A stretch of 64,000 bases of DNA from an uncultured Porphyromonadaceae bacterium (GTDB lineage: Bacteria; Bacteroidota; Bacteroidia; Bacteroidales; Muribaculaceae): assembly GCA_947177035.1 (NCBI GenBank), contig CAMWSS010000003.1, forward strand, positions 38,143 to 102,142, given 5' to 3'. The translations under genes were made by a program, and so were the position numbers. Under the pieces are notes generated by a model. It had not been told where the DNA came from and did not search any database. It was given only the letters and a program-made list of their open reading frames with translations. Below are positions 1 through 7,432 of the stretch, piece by piece. Numbering within the stretch: position 1 is the first letter of the stretch; each line of letters begins with the position of its first letter.

Positions 1-284
1 AGGGCGCGGTGCATGGCCAGGATCGAGGCTTTGAGAATGTTGATCCGGTCGATTTCGGCCGCATCGACCGAGGCGACAGCCCACGCCAGGGCCTCTTTTT
101 CGATGATGGCCCGCAGCCTGTCGCGCGAGCGCTCTGTCAGCTGCTTGGAGTCGTTGAGGTCAGGATGTGAGAATCCGCGCGGCAGGATCACCGCGGCGGC
201 AAACACGGGGCCGGCAAGGCATCCGCGGCCGGCTTCGTCGCAACCGGCTTCGACAAGGTCCGGAGAAAGGGAGTCTGGCAACAT
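1..284 (-). CDS. rnhB: Ribonuclease HII, 3' end beyond window
   Basis: The reverse strand reads [21 protein letters not shown] followed by [11 protein letters not shown] and [12 protein letters not shown], the N-terminal signature of RNase HII. This enzyme removes RNA from RNA/DNA hybrids and nicks at misincorporated ribonucleotides. The DEAGRG motif carries the first two catalytic acidic residues (Asp and Glu). The start is secure because three consecutive in-frame stops (TGA TAA TAA) lie directly before the ATG at 284. The C-terminal part, with the remaining catalytic aspartates, runs off the left edge, so this is a partial gene and completeness cannot be judged. It is not in the supplied ORF track. 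It lies 48 nt downstream of the receiver-domain gene on the same strand. Confidence 0.93.
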   Translation of the reverse strand, partial: MLPDSLSPDLVEAGCDEAGRGCLAGPVFAAAVILPRGFSHPDLNDSKQLTERSRDRLRAIIEKEALAWAVASVDAAEIDRINILKASILAMHRA

Positions 285-332
285 TTATTATCAAACAAGC
301 TCTTAGTGTGGGGAGGAGGAGGGAGAATCTTT

Positions 333-749
333 TCAGATGATGACCTTGTAGCGGCGCATCACCGAGCGCACACGGGCCATAAACATATTGACAGAGACCG
401 GCTTGCACAGCACCATGTCGACACCTGCATTGTAGGCGTCGACTGATTCTTCGTGCGAGAGCATCACTATCGCGCAGTCATTGCCCGACTCACTTTGACG
501 GATCTGGCGCAGAGTCTCGACGGCATGGTCGGCGGTGAGCGGGTCGCAGTCCACCACAAAAAGGCGACAGCGTCCGCATTCCAGAGCCAAGGCATCGAAA
601 ATCCGCATTTCCTTCACGGCCACTCCGACTTCGCGCAATGAGGTAGCGATCAAGCGCCTGAGCCTGACATCTTCGGATGCGACAACCGCTGCGGCTACCG
701 TTTCGGAGAAGCCAAGGGCATAATCATTGTCAATGGAGCTATTCATCAT
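333..749 (-). CDS. Stand-alone response-regulator receiver domain protein
   Basis: The product is a single CheY-like receiver with no output domain. An acidic pair follows the first strand (VVASED), the phospho-acceptor Asp lies in LFVVDCD, a Ser follows strand 4 (VMLSHEES) and the Lys-Pro lies in LCKPVS. It probably accepts phosphate from a histidine kinase, which is not in the window. The ORF track starts at 785 (150 aa). A TAccTTTG promoter box sits inside that extension, so the tandem ATGs at 749/746 (138 or 137 aa) are preferred; that start is an inference. The gene stands alone on minus between comF and rnhB. Kinase partner and output are unknown. Confidence 0.75.
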   Translation of the reverse strand: MMNSSIDNDYALGFSETVAAAVVASEDVRLRRLIATSLREVGVAVKEMRIFDALALECGRCRLFVVDCDPLTADHAVETLRQIRQSESGNDCAIVMLSHEESVDAYNAGVDMVLCKPVSVNMFMARVRSVMRRYKVII

Positions 750-762
750 CTCTTCGGGAGGA

Positions 763-770
763 CAAAGGTA
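763..770 (-). promoter_or_regulatory. Bacteroidetes -7 box for the receiver gene
   Basis: The minus strand reads TAccTTTG, a match to the Bacteroidetes sigma-ABfr -7 consensus TAnnTTTG. It ends 13 nt before the ATG at 749 and lies inside the longer ORF-track extension. No clear TTTG -33 element was found at the usual spacing. Confidence 0.45.
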
Positions 771-863
771 ATGAGCATTCTCCAATCAGTCTCACACGGT
801 AACCCGTTTGTATTGCGATTTTGTTGGTTCTTTAACCTGCGGGCGACATTCCCGCGCTCATTG

Positions 864-1580
864 TCATGAAAGGCGCGTCGCAGCCAGTGCGAAGACCGAC
901 AGCCTGGCCTCAGGAAATGCGTCATGGAGCGCTTCGGCGCAGGCCGCGACAGTGGCTCCAGTTGTGATCACGTCGTCGACAATAAGAATGTGGGCCGGCG
1001 GCGGCGATATTTTCCGTTTCATAAAGAAAGTGTGGCGGGCATTGGCCAGACGGTCGGCCGCATTTTTGCGCGTCTGGCTGGAATGATGGCGCGCCCCGAG
1101 CAGATCTGTCACCGCCGCCGCTCCGACCACATCGGCAATCCCCATAGCCACGGCGTGTGACTGATTGTAGCCGCGGCCGATGATCCGGCGCAGGCTGAGC
1201 GGCACGGGCTGTATGGCATCGACACCGTCGAAGAATCCTGTGCCGGCGATCTGCGAGGCATAGTCGCGTGCGAGGCGGCGTCCGACGGATGGCAGACCGG
1301 AATATTTCACGCGATGGATCAGCGTGGCATAGGGCGAGTGCTTCTCATAGTGGAACAATGCTGTGGCGCGGTGTATCGGCGCATGACACATCAGTCTTTC
1401 GTGCAGATTGTTCCATTCCGGAGAGTGGTGAAATCCGGTGTGAGGCATGTTGAGCAGGCACCCGATGCAGAGATCGCGCTCGCCGGCCACCAGCACCCGG
1501 CCGCAGACCAGACACACGTCGGGATAGACAACCGACAGCAGGGCCTCAGTCAGTCGGCGCAACATCGCTGTCGTCGCCAA
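864..1580 (-). CDS. comF: ComF family phosphoribosyltransferase-like protein
   Basis: This is a 238-aa ComF/GntX family protein. The N-terminus carries a zinc-ribbon-like pair of CxxC motifs (CLVCG, CIGC). The C-terminus carries the type I phosphoribosyltransferase PRPP loop ILIVDDVITTGAT and the conserved GYNQS segment. ComF proteins are linked to DNA uptake in competent bacteria, but the role in Bacteroidetes is not established. The annotated ATG at 1580 overlaps the end of recX by 35 nt; an alternative ATG six codons in (1565) shortens the overlap. It is the last gene of a prmC-recX-comF set with overlapping ends, so translational coupling is likely. Confidence 0.9.
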   Translation of the reverse strand: MATTAMLRRLTEALLSVVYPDVCLVCGRVLVAGERDLCIGCLLNMPHTGFHHSPEWNNLHERLMCHAPIHRATALFHYEKHSPYATLIHRVKYSGLPSVGRRLARDYASQIAGTGFFDGVDAIQPVPLSLRRIIGRGYNQSHAVAMGIADVVGAAAVTDLLGARHHSSQTRKNAADRLANARHTFFMKRKISPPPAHILIVDDVITTGATVAACAEALHDAFPEARLSVFALAATRLS

Positions 1581-2046
1581 GGGCGCCGCTTTCCACCACC
1601 CGCATGATCAGCGACGGTTCGAAGCCGCGCCCGGCGGCAAATCGCATCAACTTGCCGCAGATGGCATATTCGTCATCACTGTCGGGCAGCTGCCGCAGCT
1701 TGGCCCTCAGCAGCGCCAGAAGGTTTGCTTCATAGACCTGCTGATCGATCTCTTCATCAAGAGCTTCGTCGATATACTCGCGGTCAACCCGCTTGAGCCT
1801 CAGCGCCTGGCTGATTTTCAGGCGTCCCCAGCGCGAATAGAGGTAGCGGTCGCGCACAAAGGCCCGGGCGAAGCGGCCGTCGTCGATAAACCTGGAGTCG
1901 ACAAGGCTCTGCACAACCTGTTCGGCCCGGCGGCCCGTCACCCCCCACCGACGGAGTTTTTCAAGGGCTTCGCCGGTGCTCACTTCCGCGCGCGCGCAGA
2001 GGTCTTGCAACTTTGCCAGAGCCTGTTCGGGAGTGAGAATCTTCAT
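1546..2046 (-). CDS. recX: Regulatory protein RecX
   Basis: This is a 166-aa helical-repeat protein with the RecX core (LRRWGVTGRRAEQVVQSL, FIDDGRFARAFVRDR, KISQALRLKRV). RecX binds RecA filaments and modulates recombination and SOS activity in the cytoplasm. The start codon overlaps the prmC stop by 4 nt (ATGA), which indicates translational coupling, and the 3' end overlaps comF. recA is not in the window. Length is typical for the family. Confidence 0.92.
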   Translation of the reverse strand: MKILTPEQALAKLQDLCARAEVSTGEALEKLRRWGVTGRRAEQVVQSLVDSRFIDDGRFARAFVRDRYLYSRWGRLKISQALRLKRVDREYIDEALDEEIDQQVYEANLLALLRAKLRQLPDSDDEYAICGKLMRFAAGRGFEPSLIMRVVESGALGDDSDVAPTD

Positions 2047-2897
2047 CGGCGGCGGGAGATTACGGCAAAACGCCGCCGCCCGTAAAGGTCGGCAGTGATT
2101 TCAACTTCGCTGAAACCCGACTCGGCTGCCAGAGCGACATAACACCCTGACTGGAGCGGATTTATCTCAAAGAACACCGCGCCGTCATCGGCCAGGTGAG
2201 AGGCGGCATAGCCAAGCACCGCGCGATAGAAGCGCAGCGGATCGCCGTCGGGCACAAAAAGCGCCAGCCCCGGCTCATGATCAAGCACATGCGGCTCCAT
2301 AAGCGTCCGTTCGGACTCCATCACATATGGCGGGTTGCTGACGATCACATCGAATTGCCCGGCAGGCATCGAGCAGGCATCGAGCAGGTCGGCCCGGCGG
2401 AAGTCGACGCGGACTCCACTCGCAGCCGCATTTTCACGCGCCACCGCAAGCGCGGCGTCACTGACGTCGATGGCCGTGACGGCCGGAAAGCGCAGGCGTC
2501 GGGCAAGCGAGATGGCAATGCATCCGGAGCCTGTGCCGCAGTCGAGCAGGCGCAGGTCCGTTCTGTCACCACAGAAATCGGCTACCATATCGGCCAGCTG
2601 TTCTGTTTCCGGGCGCGGGATAAGCACGTCGGGCGTCACCTTGAGGGTGAGACCGCAGAAACGCGCATGGCCCATCACATACTGGATCGGCTCGCCGTTT
2701 TGCAGGCGCGTCAGTATGGCATCGATTTTCCCGGGAATGAACGGCGGCACGGCGGACTCCGCGCGAAGCACAGTTTCTACCGGAGTCAGGCGCATCACGT
2801 CTTCAAGGATGATGCGCTCCATGGCCGCCGCCTCGCCCGCGCCGAAACGGGGGGTCAGCGCCGAGCGTATGCCGTGCGACAATTCTCTGACAGTCAT
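2043..2897 (-). CDS. prmC: Peptide chain release factor N5-glutamine methyltransferase
   Basis: This is a 284-aa PrmC/HemK SAM-dependent methyltransferase. The N-terminal helical domain is followed by a Rossmann fold with the SAM loop LLDCGTGSGCIAIS and the catalytic NPPY motif in VSNPPYVMES. It methylates the Gln of the GGQ motif in RF1 and RF2. The sequence LIPRPETEQL just before the SAM loop is also typical. It heads the prmC-recX-comF group with a 4-nt overlap to recX. A possible weak promoter box (TAtcCTTG, one mismatch) lies about 30 nt upstream. Length and motifs are complete. Confidence 0.96.
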   Translation of the reverse strand: MTVRELSHGIRSALTPRFGAGEAAAMERIILEDVMRLTPVETVLRAESAVPPFIPGKIDAILTRLQNGEPIQYVMGHARFCGLTLKVTPDVLIPRPETEQLADMVADFCGDRTDLRLLDCGTGSGCIAISLARRLRFPAVTAIDVSDAALAVARENAAASGVRVDFRRADLLDACSMPAGQFDVIVSNPPYVMESERTLMEPHVLDHEPGLALFVPDGDPLRFYRAVLGYAASHLADDGAVFFEINPLQSGCYVALAAESGFSEVEITADLYGRRRFAVISRRR

Positions 2898-2936
2898 ATG
2901 CTATATCTGATACGTGTGGTGAAGGGCAAGGATAAT

Positions 2937-2969
2937 AAAAAAGCCGTCCTGATCTGAATCCAGGCCGGC
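2937..2969 (-). terminator. Rho-independent terminator after the small lipoprotein gene
   Basis: A 9-bp stem with one mismatch (GCCGGCCTG / CAGGACGGC on minus) and a 9-nt loop is followed by TTTTTT on the minus strand. A T-run also follows on plus, so the element could work in both directions. Confidence 0.75.
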
Positions 2970-2993
2970 AATTTTTTTCTGCTAAGTTGTGAA

Positions 2994-3206
2994 TTATTCA
3001 GCAACTACGGTGCTGTCAGCGCAGCAAGCAGCAGTGTCAGCGCAGCAAGCGGCGGTGTCAGCGCAGCAAGCAGCTGAGTCAACCACTTCTTCGATCACTT
3101 CTACTTCAGTAGCAGCAGCTTCTTCGGTCTGAGCTTCCTTGTTGCCACCGCAGGCTACGAGAGCAGCAGCCGATGCTACAGCGAGCATGAGAATGTACTT
3201 TTTCAT
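2994..3206 (-). CDS. Small Cys-repeat lipoprotein
   Basis: This is a 70-aa protein with a lipoprotein signal peptide (MKKYILMLAVASAAALVAC, lipobox LVAC). An acidic stretch follows, then three nearly identical heptads AACCADT near the C-terminus, encoded by a perfect-phase 21-bp tandem repeat. The six Cys in CC pairs with nearby Asp suggest metal or thiol chemistry, but this is inference and no family is recognised. It has its own promoter (TTTG-N19-TAacTTTG) and a strong terminator, so it is a monocistronic and probably well-expressed gene. Mature size is only about 51 residues. Confidence 0.8.
   Translation of the reverse strand: MKKYILMLAVASAAALVACGGNKEAQTEEAAATEVEVIEEVVDSAACCADTAACCADTAACCADSTVVAE
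3018..3080 (-). repeat. Three tandem 21-bp coding repeats
   Basis: Three adjacent 21-nt units beginning agcgcagcaagc encode the AACCADT/S heptads of the small lipoprotein. The units differ at a few positions, mainly in the second half. Confidence 0.9.
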
Positions 3207-3258
3207 TTTGTTTTTAGTTTAATTGAGTATAACGTTATTTTGTGCTTCAAAAACGGTG

Positions 3259-3289
3259 CAAAGTTATGGCAAAAAAATGAACTTGCAAA
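3259..3289 (-). promoter_or_regulatory. Promoter of the small lipoprotein gene
   Basis: The minus strand carries TTTG (3286-3289), 19 nt, then TAacTTTG (3259-3266). This is a full match to the Bacteroidetes -33/-7 pattern, 52 nt before the ATG. Confidence 0.75.
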
Positions 3290-3373
3290 CATTTTTTAGG
3301 ATTTTTTTTGATTTTTAGCTAAAAAACGGATATTTTTCTTTATCTGCAAAGTTCAGAATAGCCTTATCTGCCA

Positions 3374-4666
3374 CTATGTCAACACTTTCACTCTCACGCT
3401 TGCAATGCGGTGGGATGATATGTCAAGAATCAGGAAACGGCATCGGCCATATGCCAGGCTCTCTTTTTCTTTCGGGAAGTCTCCTTTGATGGCCAGAAGC
3501 ATGCCTGCAAGTGTCTCGCAGTCTTCGGTCACGCCGGCAAAAGAGTCTTCATCCAGTCCGGTAATGCGGAAAAAGTCGTTGAGAAGCGTTTTTCCGTCAA
3601 AGACGTATGTGTCGTCAGGCAGCCGCCGATACGTCTGCTGCTCTTCGTCGTATTCGTCATTGATGTCGCCGACAATCTCTTCAAGCACGTCTTCCAGAGT
3701 GACCACTCCCTGCGTTCCGCCGAATTCGTCGACCACGATGGCCATATGCACCTTGCGCCGGCGGAAGTCTTCGAGCAGGTCGTCGATCATACGCGATTCG
3801 GGGACGAAATATGCCTGGCGCAGGAGGCTCTGCCAGCGGAAGCCTTCGGGCCGTCCCTCGACATAGGGGAGGAGGTCGCGGCTGTAGAGCACGCCTTTTA
3901 TGTTGTCCTGCGTCTGCTCATAGACCGGAATGCGCGCATAGCCGCTCTCGTTGACCACCTCCATCACCGTTGAGAAGTCTGAGTCCATGTCGAGGTCGGT
4001 CATGTCGACGCGGGGCGTCATGATCTCGGAGGCGGTCGTGTCGCCGAATTTGAGGATTTCCTGAAGCATCTGGCGGTCGTCGCGCTTCTCCACGTCGTCG
4101 GTCAGTTCCAGCGCCTGGCTCAGCTCGTCGGCAGATATGTTATGAGGCTTTTTGGCAACGACACGGTGCACGATCGATGAGCTGCGCACAAGCATCGATG
4201 CGGGCAGATATAGCAGCCTGACCAGAAAGGAGAGAGCGCCGGAGGCCATGTGAGCCCACTTCAGCGGCCTGGTCTGGGCATATAGTTTGGGGAGTATCTC
4301 GCCAAACAGCAGAATCAGGAAGGTGAGGATGACCGATTGCAGGATGAAGCTCAGCACCGCGCCCATGCCCGAGAAGACAGGGCCAAGGGCAAAGTTGGTG
4401 AGCACGACTATGGTCACGTTGACAAGGTTGTTGGCGATGAGGATCGTTGCGAGCAGCCGCTCCGGATTCGCGAGCAGCCGGCGCACCGCGGCGTTGCGGT
4501 CGGCCGAGTCATGTTCCCGGTCATCATCATCGAGTGCGTCGGGCGAAAGGGAGAAAAAGGCTATTTCACTTCCCGACACGAAGCCGGAAGCCGCCAGCGC
4601 CATAATGGCTACGACAAGCGCCACGATCTGCGTGGCATTCAGATATAAAAAAGGGTCAGGGTCCAT
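3374..4666 (-). CDS. gldE: GldE-like CNNM/CBS/CorC membrane protein
   Basis: This 430-aa protein has an N-terminal CNNM/DUF21 membrane domain (about residues 10-190, several hydrophobic helices beginning IVALVVAIMALAASGF). A CBS pair follows (about 205-330, with IMTPRVDM and AIVVDEFGGTQGVVTLEDVLEEIVGDI), then a C-terminal CorC/HlyC domain. In Bacteroidetes this architecture is annotated as gliding-motility-associated GldE; related proteins act in divalent cation handling. No gldD or other gld gene is adjacent, so a motility role is doubtful here. A TAaaTTTG box lies only 10 nt before the start codon. Length is typical. Confidence 0.88.
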   Translation of the reverse strand: MDPDPFLYLNATQIVALVVAIMALAASGFVSGSEIAFFSLSPDALDDDDREHDSADRNAAVRRLLANPERLLATILIANNLVNVTIVVLTNFALGPVFSGMGAVLSFILQSVILTFLILLFGEILPKLYAQTRPLKWAHMASGALSFLVRLLYLPASMLVRSSSIVHRVVAKKPHNISADELSQALELTDDVEKRDDRQMLQEILKFGDTTASEIMTPRVDMTDLDMDSDFSTVMEVVNESGYARIPVYEQTQDNIKGVLYSRDLLPYVEGRPEGFRWQSLLRQAYFVPESRMIDDLLEDFRRRKVHMAIVVDEFGGTQGVVTLEDVLEEIVGDINDEYDEEQQTYRRLPDDTYVFDGKTLLNDFFRITGLDEDSFAGVTEDCETLAGMLLAIKGDFPKEKESLAYGRCRFLILDISSHRIASVRVKVLT

Positions 4667-4676
4667 AAATCAACCG

Positions 4677-4684
4677 CAAATTTA
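4677..4684 (-). promoter_or_regulatory. -7 box for gldE with very short leader
   Basis: The minus strand has TAaaTTTG ending 10 nt before the gldE ATG, so the predicted 5' leader is only a few nucleotides. Confidence 0.5.
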
Positions 4685-4718
4685 GCACTTTTTCCGCATT
4701 CTGCCAAAAATGCGGCAT

Positions 4719-4742
4719 CGCCCCCGGCAATGGCCGGAGGCG
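4719..4742 (-). terminator. Terminator-like hairpin after pyrH
   Basis: A 10-bp stem (one G-T pair) with a 4-nt loop lies 30 nt past the pyrH stop. The T-run follows only after 8 nt, so it is a weak intrinsic terminator. Confidence 0.45.
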
Positions 4743-4772
4743 ATGGATCGGTTACGGGTCGGAAGCGTATGT

Positions 4773-5483
4773 TCAGTAAACGAGGGTGCCGATCGGCTCG
4801 CCCGAGAGGACTTTGGCGAGATTTCCCGGAGTGTCCATGTCGAACACGATGATCGGCAGGTGATTTTCCTTGCACATGGCGGTGGCCGTGAGGTCCATCA
4901 CCTTGAGACCGCGCTGATAGACTTCGTCGTAGGTGATTGAGTCGAACTTTGTGGCCGACGGGTCTTTTTCAGGGTCGGCGGTGTAGATGCCGTCGACGCG
5001 TGTTCCTTTGAGCATCACGTCGGCCTCGACTTCCACTCCGCGGAGCGAGGCGCCGGTGTCGGTGGTGAAGAAGGGATTACCGGTGCCTCCGCTGAGAATG
5101 GCCACTTTGCCGGCACGCATTGCGTCGATGGCGCGCCATTTCGAGTAGTGGTGGCCTATGGGGTGCATGGCTATGGCAGTGAGCACTTCGGCCGGCTGTC
5201 CGACTGATTCGAGCGCAGAGCTGAGAGCCAGCGAGTTGATCACAGTGGCGAGCATACCCATCTGGTCGCCCTTGACTCTGTCGAAGCCCTGCGAGGCGCC
5301 TTTGAGTCCGCGGAATATGTTGCCTCCGCCGATGACGATGGCCACTTCGATGCCGGAGCGCACAGCTTCAGCGATCTGGAGGGCATACTGGTTAAGACGG
5401 GTGGTGTCTATTCCGTGGCCTGAGCCGGCGGCGAGTGACTCGCCGCTCAGCTTCAGAAGCACACGTTTGAATTTACGCTCCAT
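4773..5483 (-). CDS. pyrH: Uridylate (UMP) kinase
   Basis: This is a 236-aa amino-acid-kinase-fold UMP kinase. It shows LLKLSGESL at the N-terminus, the glycine loop VIGGGNIFRG, the GTGNPFFTTDTGASLR segment and MLKGTRVDGIYTADPEKDP, all typical of bacterial PyrH. It phosphorylates UMP to UDP with ATP for pyrimidine nucleotide synthesis and is normally allosterically controlled by GTP and UTP. The start lies 7 nt after the stop of the OmpA/TPR lipoprotein, so the two are probably co-transcribed. The frr gene, often near pyrH in other bacteria, is elsewhere in the window (21.0 kb). Confidence 0.97.
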   Translation of the reverse strand: MERKFKRVLLKLSGESLAAGSGHGIDTTRLNQYALQIAEAVRSGIEVAIVIGGGNIFRGLKGASQGFDRVKGDQMGMLATVINSLALSSALESVGQPAEVLTAIAMHPIGHHYSKWRAIDAMRAGKVAILSGGTGNPFFTTDTGASLRGVEVEADVMLKGTRVDGIYTADPEKDPSATKFDSITYDEVYQRGLKVMDLTATAMCKENHLPIIVFDMDTPGNLAKVLSGEPIGTLVY

Positions 5484-5490
5484 ATCGGGA

Positions 5491-7170
5491 TCAGAGTACT
5501 GAAGAGATGTTGAAGCGCGAGAACTCGAGGTCGTTGCGGGCGCGATCGGCCATTGTGCGGTCGAGTCTGATCGACTGACGCAGGTTGGTGAGGATCATCG
5601 CTTCGTTGTTTGTGCGGGCGCCGAGCACAGCCATTATATAATAGGTGTAGGCGTCGGGGTTGGAGATGGCGGCAAGAGTCTTCTTGGCACCGGAATAGTC
5701 CTTGGTGAGGATCTGGGCCACGGCGGCATTGTTGGAGTTGACGCCTTCGAGCGCACGGGCAGCAGCGACGTTGTCGCCCTGTTTGAGATAGTAGACGCCG
5801 AGAGCTTCGCCGAGTTCGGGAGCGGCGGCGGCATTGCCGAAGCGGCTCTGGGCACCTTCATAGTTGGCGTCGATCATGTCTACCAGGCCGAGGTTCATCT
5901 GGGGTTCGGCAGCGGCCGGGGCAAGGCGTGCGGCCTGGGCGAAGCATTCGCGTGCGGCGGCATAGTCACCGGCGCGATACTGGCAGAGGCCGACGTTGTT
6001 GAATGTGCGGTAGTCGGTGGGATAGAGTTCGGCAGCGGTGGAGTAGATCTGCACTTTTTCGTCGTTGCTGTCGGTGAGAGTGGCGAGGTAGAGCAGTTCG
6101 TCGACGCTGAGTTCGGAGGGGTTGGAGCGATATGCCGCACGGATTTCGTCGTCGCTCTTGCCGATCACGTTGATTTTGGCGCTGATGCGCGAGTAGCGCA
6201 GCTGCGGCAGGATCTCTTCGGCCAGCTGTTCGAATACGTTGGTGAGGTTGCGCAGTTCACGGTCGCGGACATCGGGATCCTTATACATTTGCAGCACACT
6301 GAGGATAAGGTCTTTGTCCTGGATGTTGCTGGCTTCGACCAGACGTTTGAAACCGTCCCAGTCTTCGGGGGTGAAATCGGCGGTAAGTTCACCGAACGAT
6401 TTGCCCTTGAGCTGCTTGTTCATGTAGTCGACGGTTGTCTTTTCGCGTTTTTCGGCAAGCTTGGTGTTGAATTCCATTGTGCCGTCGGGCGAAGCGTATG
6501 AACGGATGTTGATCTCCTCGATCTCGCGACGGGAGTCAGCGCTTGCTTCGTCGATCTGCTTGTGGAGGTTGGTCACGGCCTCTGTGCGCAGCTGGTTGTC
6601 GCGGATGTTTGCCTGGTTGATCAGGAACATGATGTCGGCGTCATATTTTTCGGCGATCACGCGCTGGAATTTATCGGCGCCGAGGGCGGGGTTGACAGAG
6701 CCGACAGTGGCGAGAGTGGCGGTTGCGACCACGCCGTTAGCGACTGTCACGCGGGGGAGGACATAGGTTTTTGAACCTTGAACCACGTTGAAGGCCAGTT
6801 CGAGGTTGCTGTGTGCCATCTCAGGGGTGTAGGCCACTTTGACGGGAATTGTCACCGCGCCGCCTTTTTCATAGGAGATGGTCGGGTTGTTGCCGCGCAC
6901 TTTCTCACCCTGGAAGGTGTATGACGCGGAAGCGGCTTCGCCACCCTGCCATGCGACATAGGGGGTGACGGTCACCACGGCGTTTTTGCGGAAATATTTG
7001 GCGGGAATGCGGGCCGACACTGTGGCGGGAACGTTTTCGCCGACAACTTCGAGTGGATTGGGGTTGACTGTGAAATAGTCAGCTTTCATCTGCCCGAGCT
7101 TTTTTGAGCAGCCGGTGGTGAGGGTCATGGCTGCTGCCAGGGCAAGAGTGATAGAGATTTTGCTGTTCAT
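5491..7170 (-). CDS. OmpA-like / TPR lipoprotein
   Basis: This 559-aa protein has a lipoprotein signal peptide (lipobox LTTGC, Cys21). A beta-rich N-terminal region (about 30-160) is followed by an OmpA-C-like peptidoglycan-binding segment (INIRSYASPDGTMEFNTKLAEKR, about 222-250) and TPR-like helices (FNNVGLCQYRAGDYAAARECFAQAARLAP and onward, about 390-520). It is probably an outer-membrane-anchored periplasmic protein that contacts the cell wall; the specific role is unknown. A TAaaTTTG box lies about 48 nt upstream, and pyrH follows after 7 nt. The combination is familiar from Bacteroidales genomes next to pyrH, which I recall but did not check. Confidence 0.82.
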   Translation of the reverse strand: MNSKISITLALAAAMTLTTGCSKKLGQMKADYFTVNPNPLEVVGENVPATVSARIPAKYFRKNAVVTVTPYVAWQGGEAASASYTFQGEKVRGNNPTISYEKGGAVTIPVKVAYTPEMAHSNLELAFNVVQGSKTYVLPRVTVANGVVATATLATVGSVNPALGADKFQRVIAEKYDADIMFLINQANIRDNQLRTEAVTNLHKQIDEASADSRREIEEINIRSYASPDGTMEFNTKLAEKREKTTVDYMNKQLKGKSFGELTADFTPEDWDGFKRLVEASNIQDKDLILSVLQMYKDPDVRDRELRNLTNVFEQLAEEILPQLRYSRISAKINVIGKSDDEIRAAYRSNPSELSVDELLYLATLTDSNDEKVQIYSTAAELYPTDYRTFNNVGLCQYRAGDYAAARECFAQAARLAPAAAEPQMNLGLVDMIDANYEGAQSRFGNAAAAPELGEALGVYYLKQGDNVAAARALEGVNSNNAAVAQILTKDYSGAKKTLAAISNPDAYTYYIMAVLGARTNNEAMILTNLRQSIRLDRTMADRARNDLEFSRFNISSVL

Positions 7171-7217
7171 TTTTTACGATGGATGAATGATTTGATGTAG
7201 TAATTATTAACTGCCTG

Positions 7218-7225
7218 CAAATTTA
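7218..7225 (-). promoter_or_regulatory. -7 box for the OmpA/TPR-pyrH operon
   Basis: TAaaTTTG on the minus strand, 47 nt before the ATG at 7170. No clear -33 element was seen. Confidence 0.55.
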
Positions 7226-7384
7226 GCAATAATTTTTGAGTCGCATCACATAATAACCGATTAAAGTGAGTCATCATCCGGCTTGTTCATTCAGTTTTCA
7301 GGGTTTGCATGTCAGCACTCGGCCTGAAGATGATTTTTTTTGAGGAAATTTCATTTTTTTAAGTGCGGTTCGGAGATTTGTGCG

Positions 7385-7392
7385 TAACTTTG
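7385..7392 (+). promoter_or_regulatory. -7 box for the purF-like gene
   Basis: TAacTTTG lies 40 nt before the ATG at 7433, in the divergent region facing the OmpA/TPR operon. Confidence 0.6.
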
Positions 7393-7432
7393 CACTTTCA
7401 TTTCCAACATCAGATACAAAGTAACAGATCTT

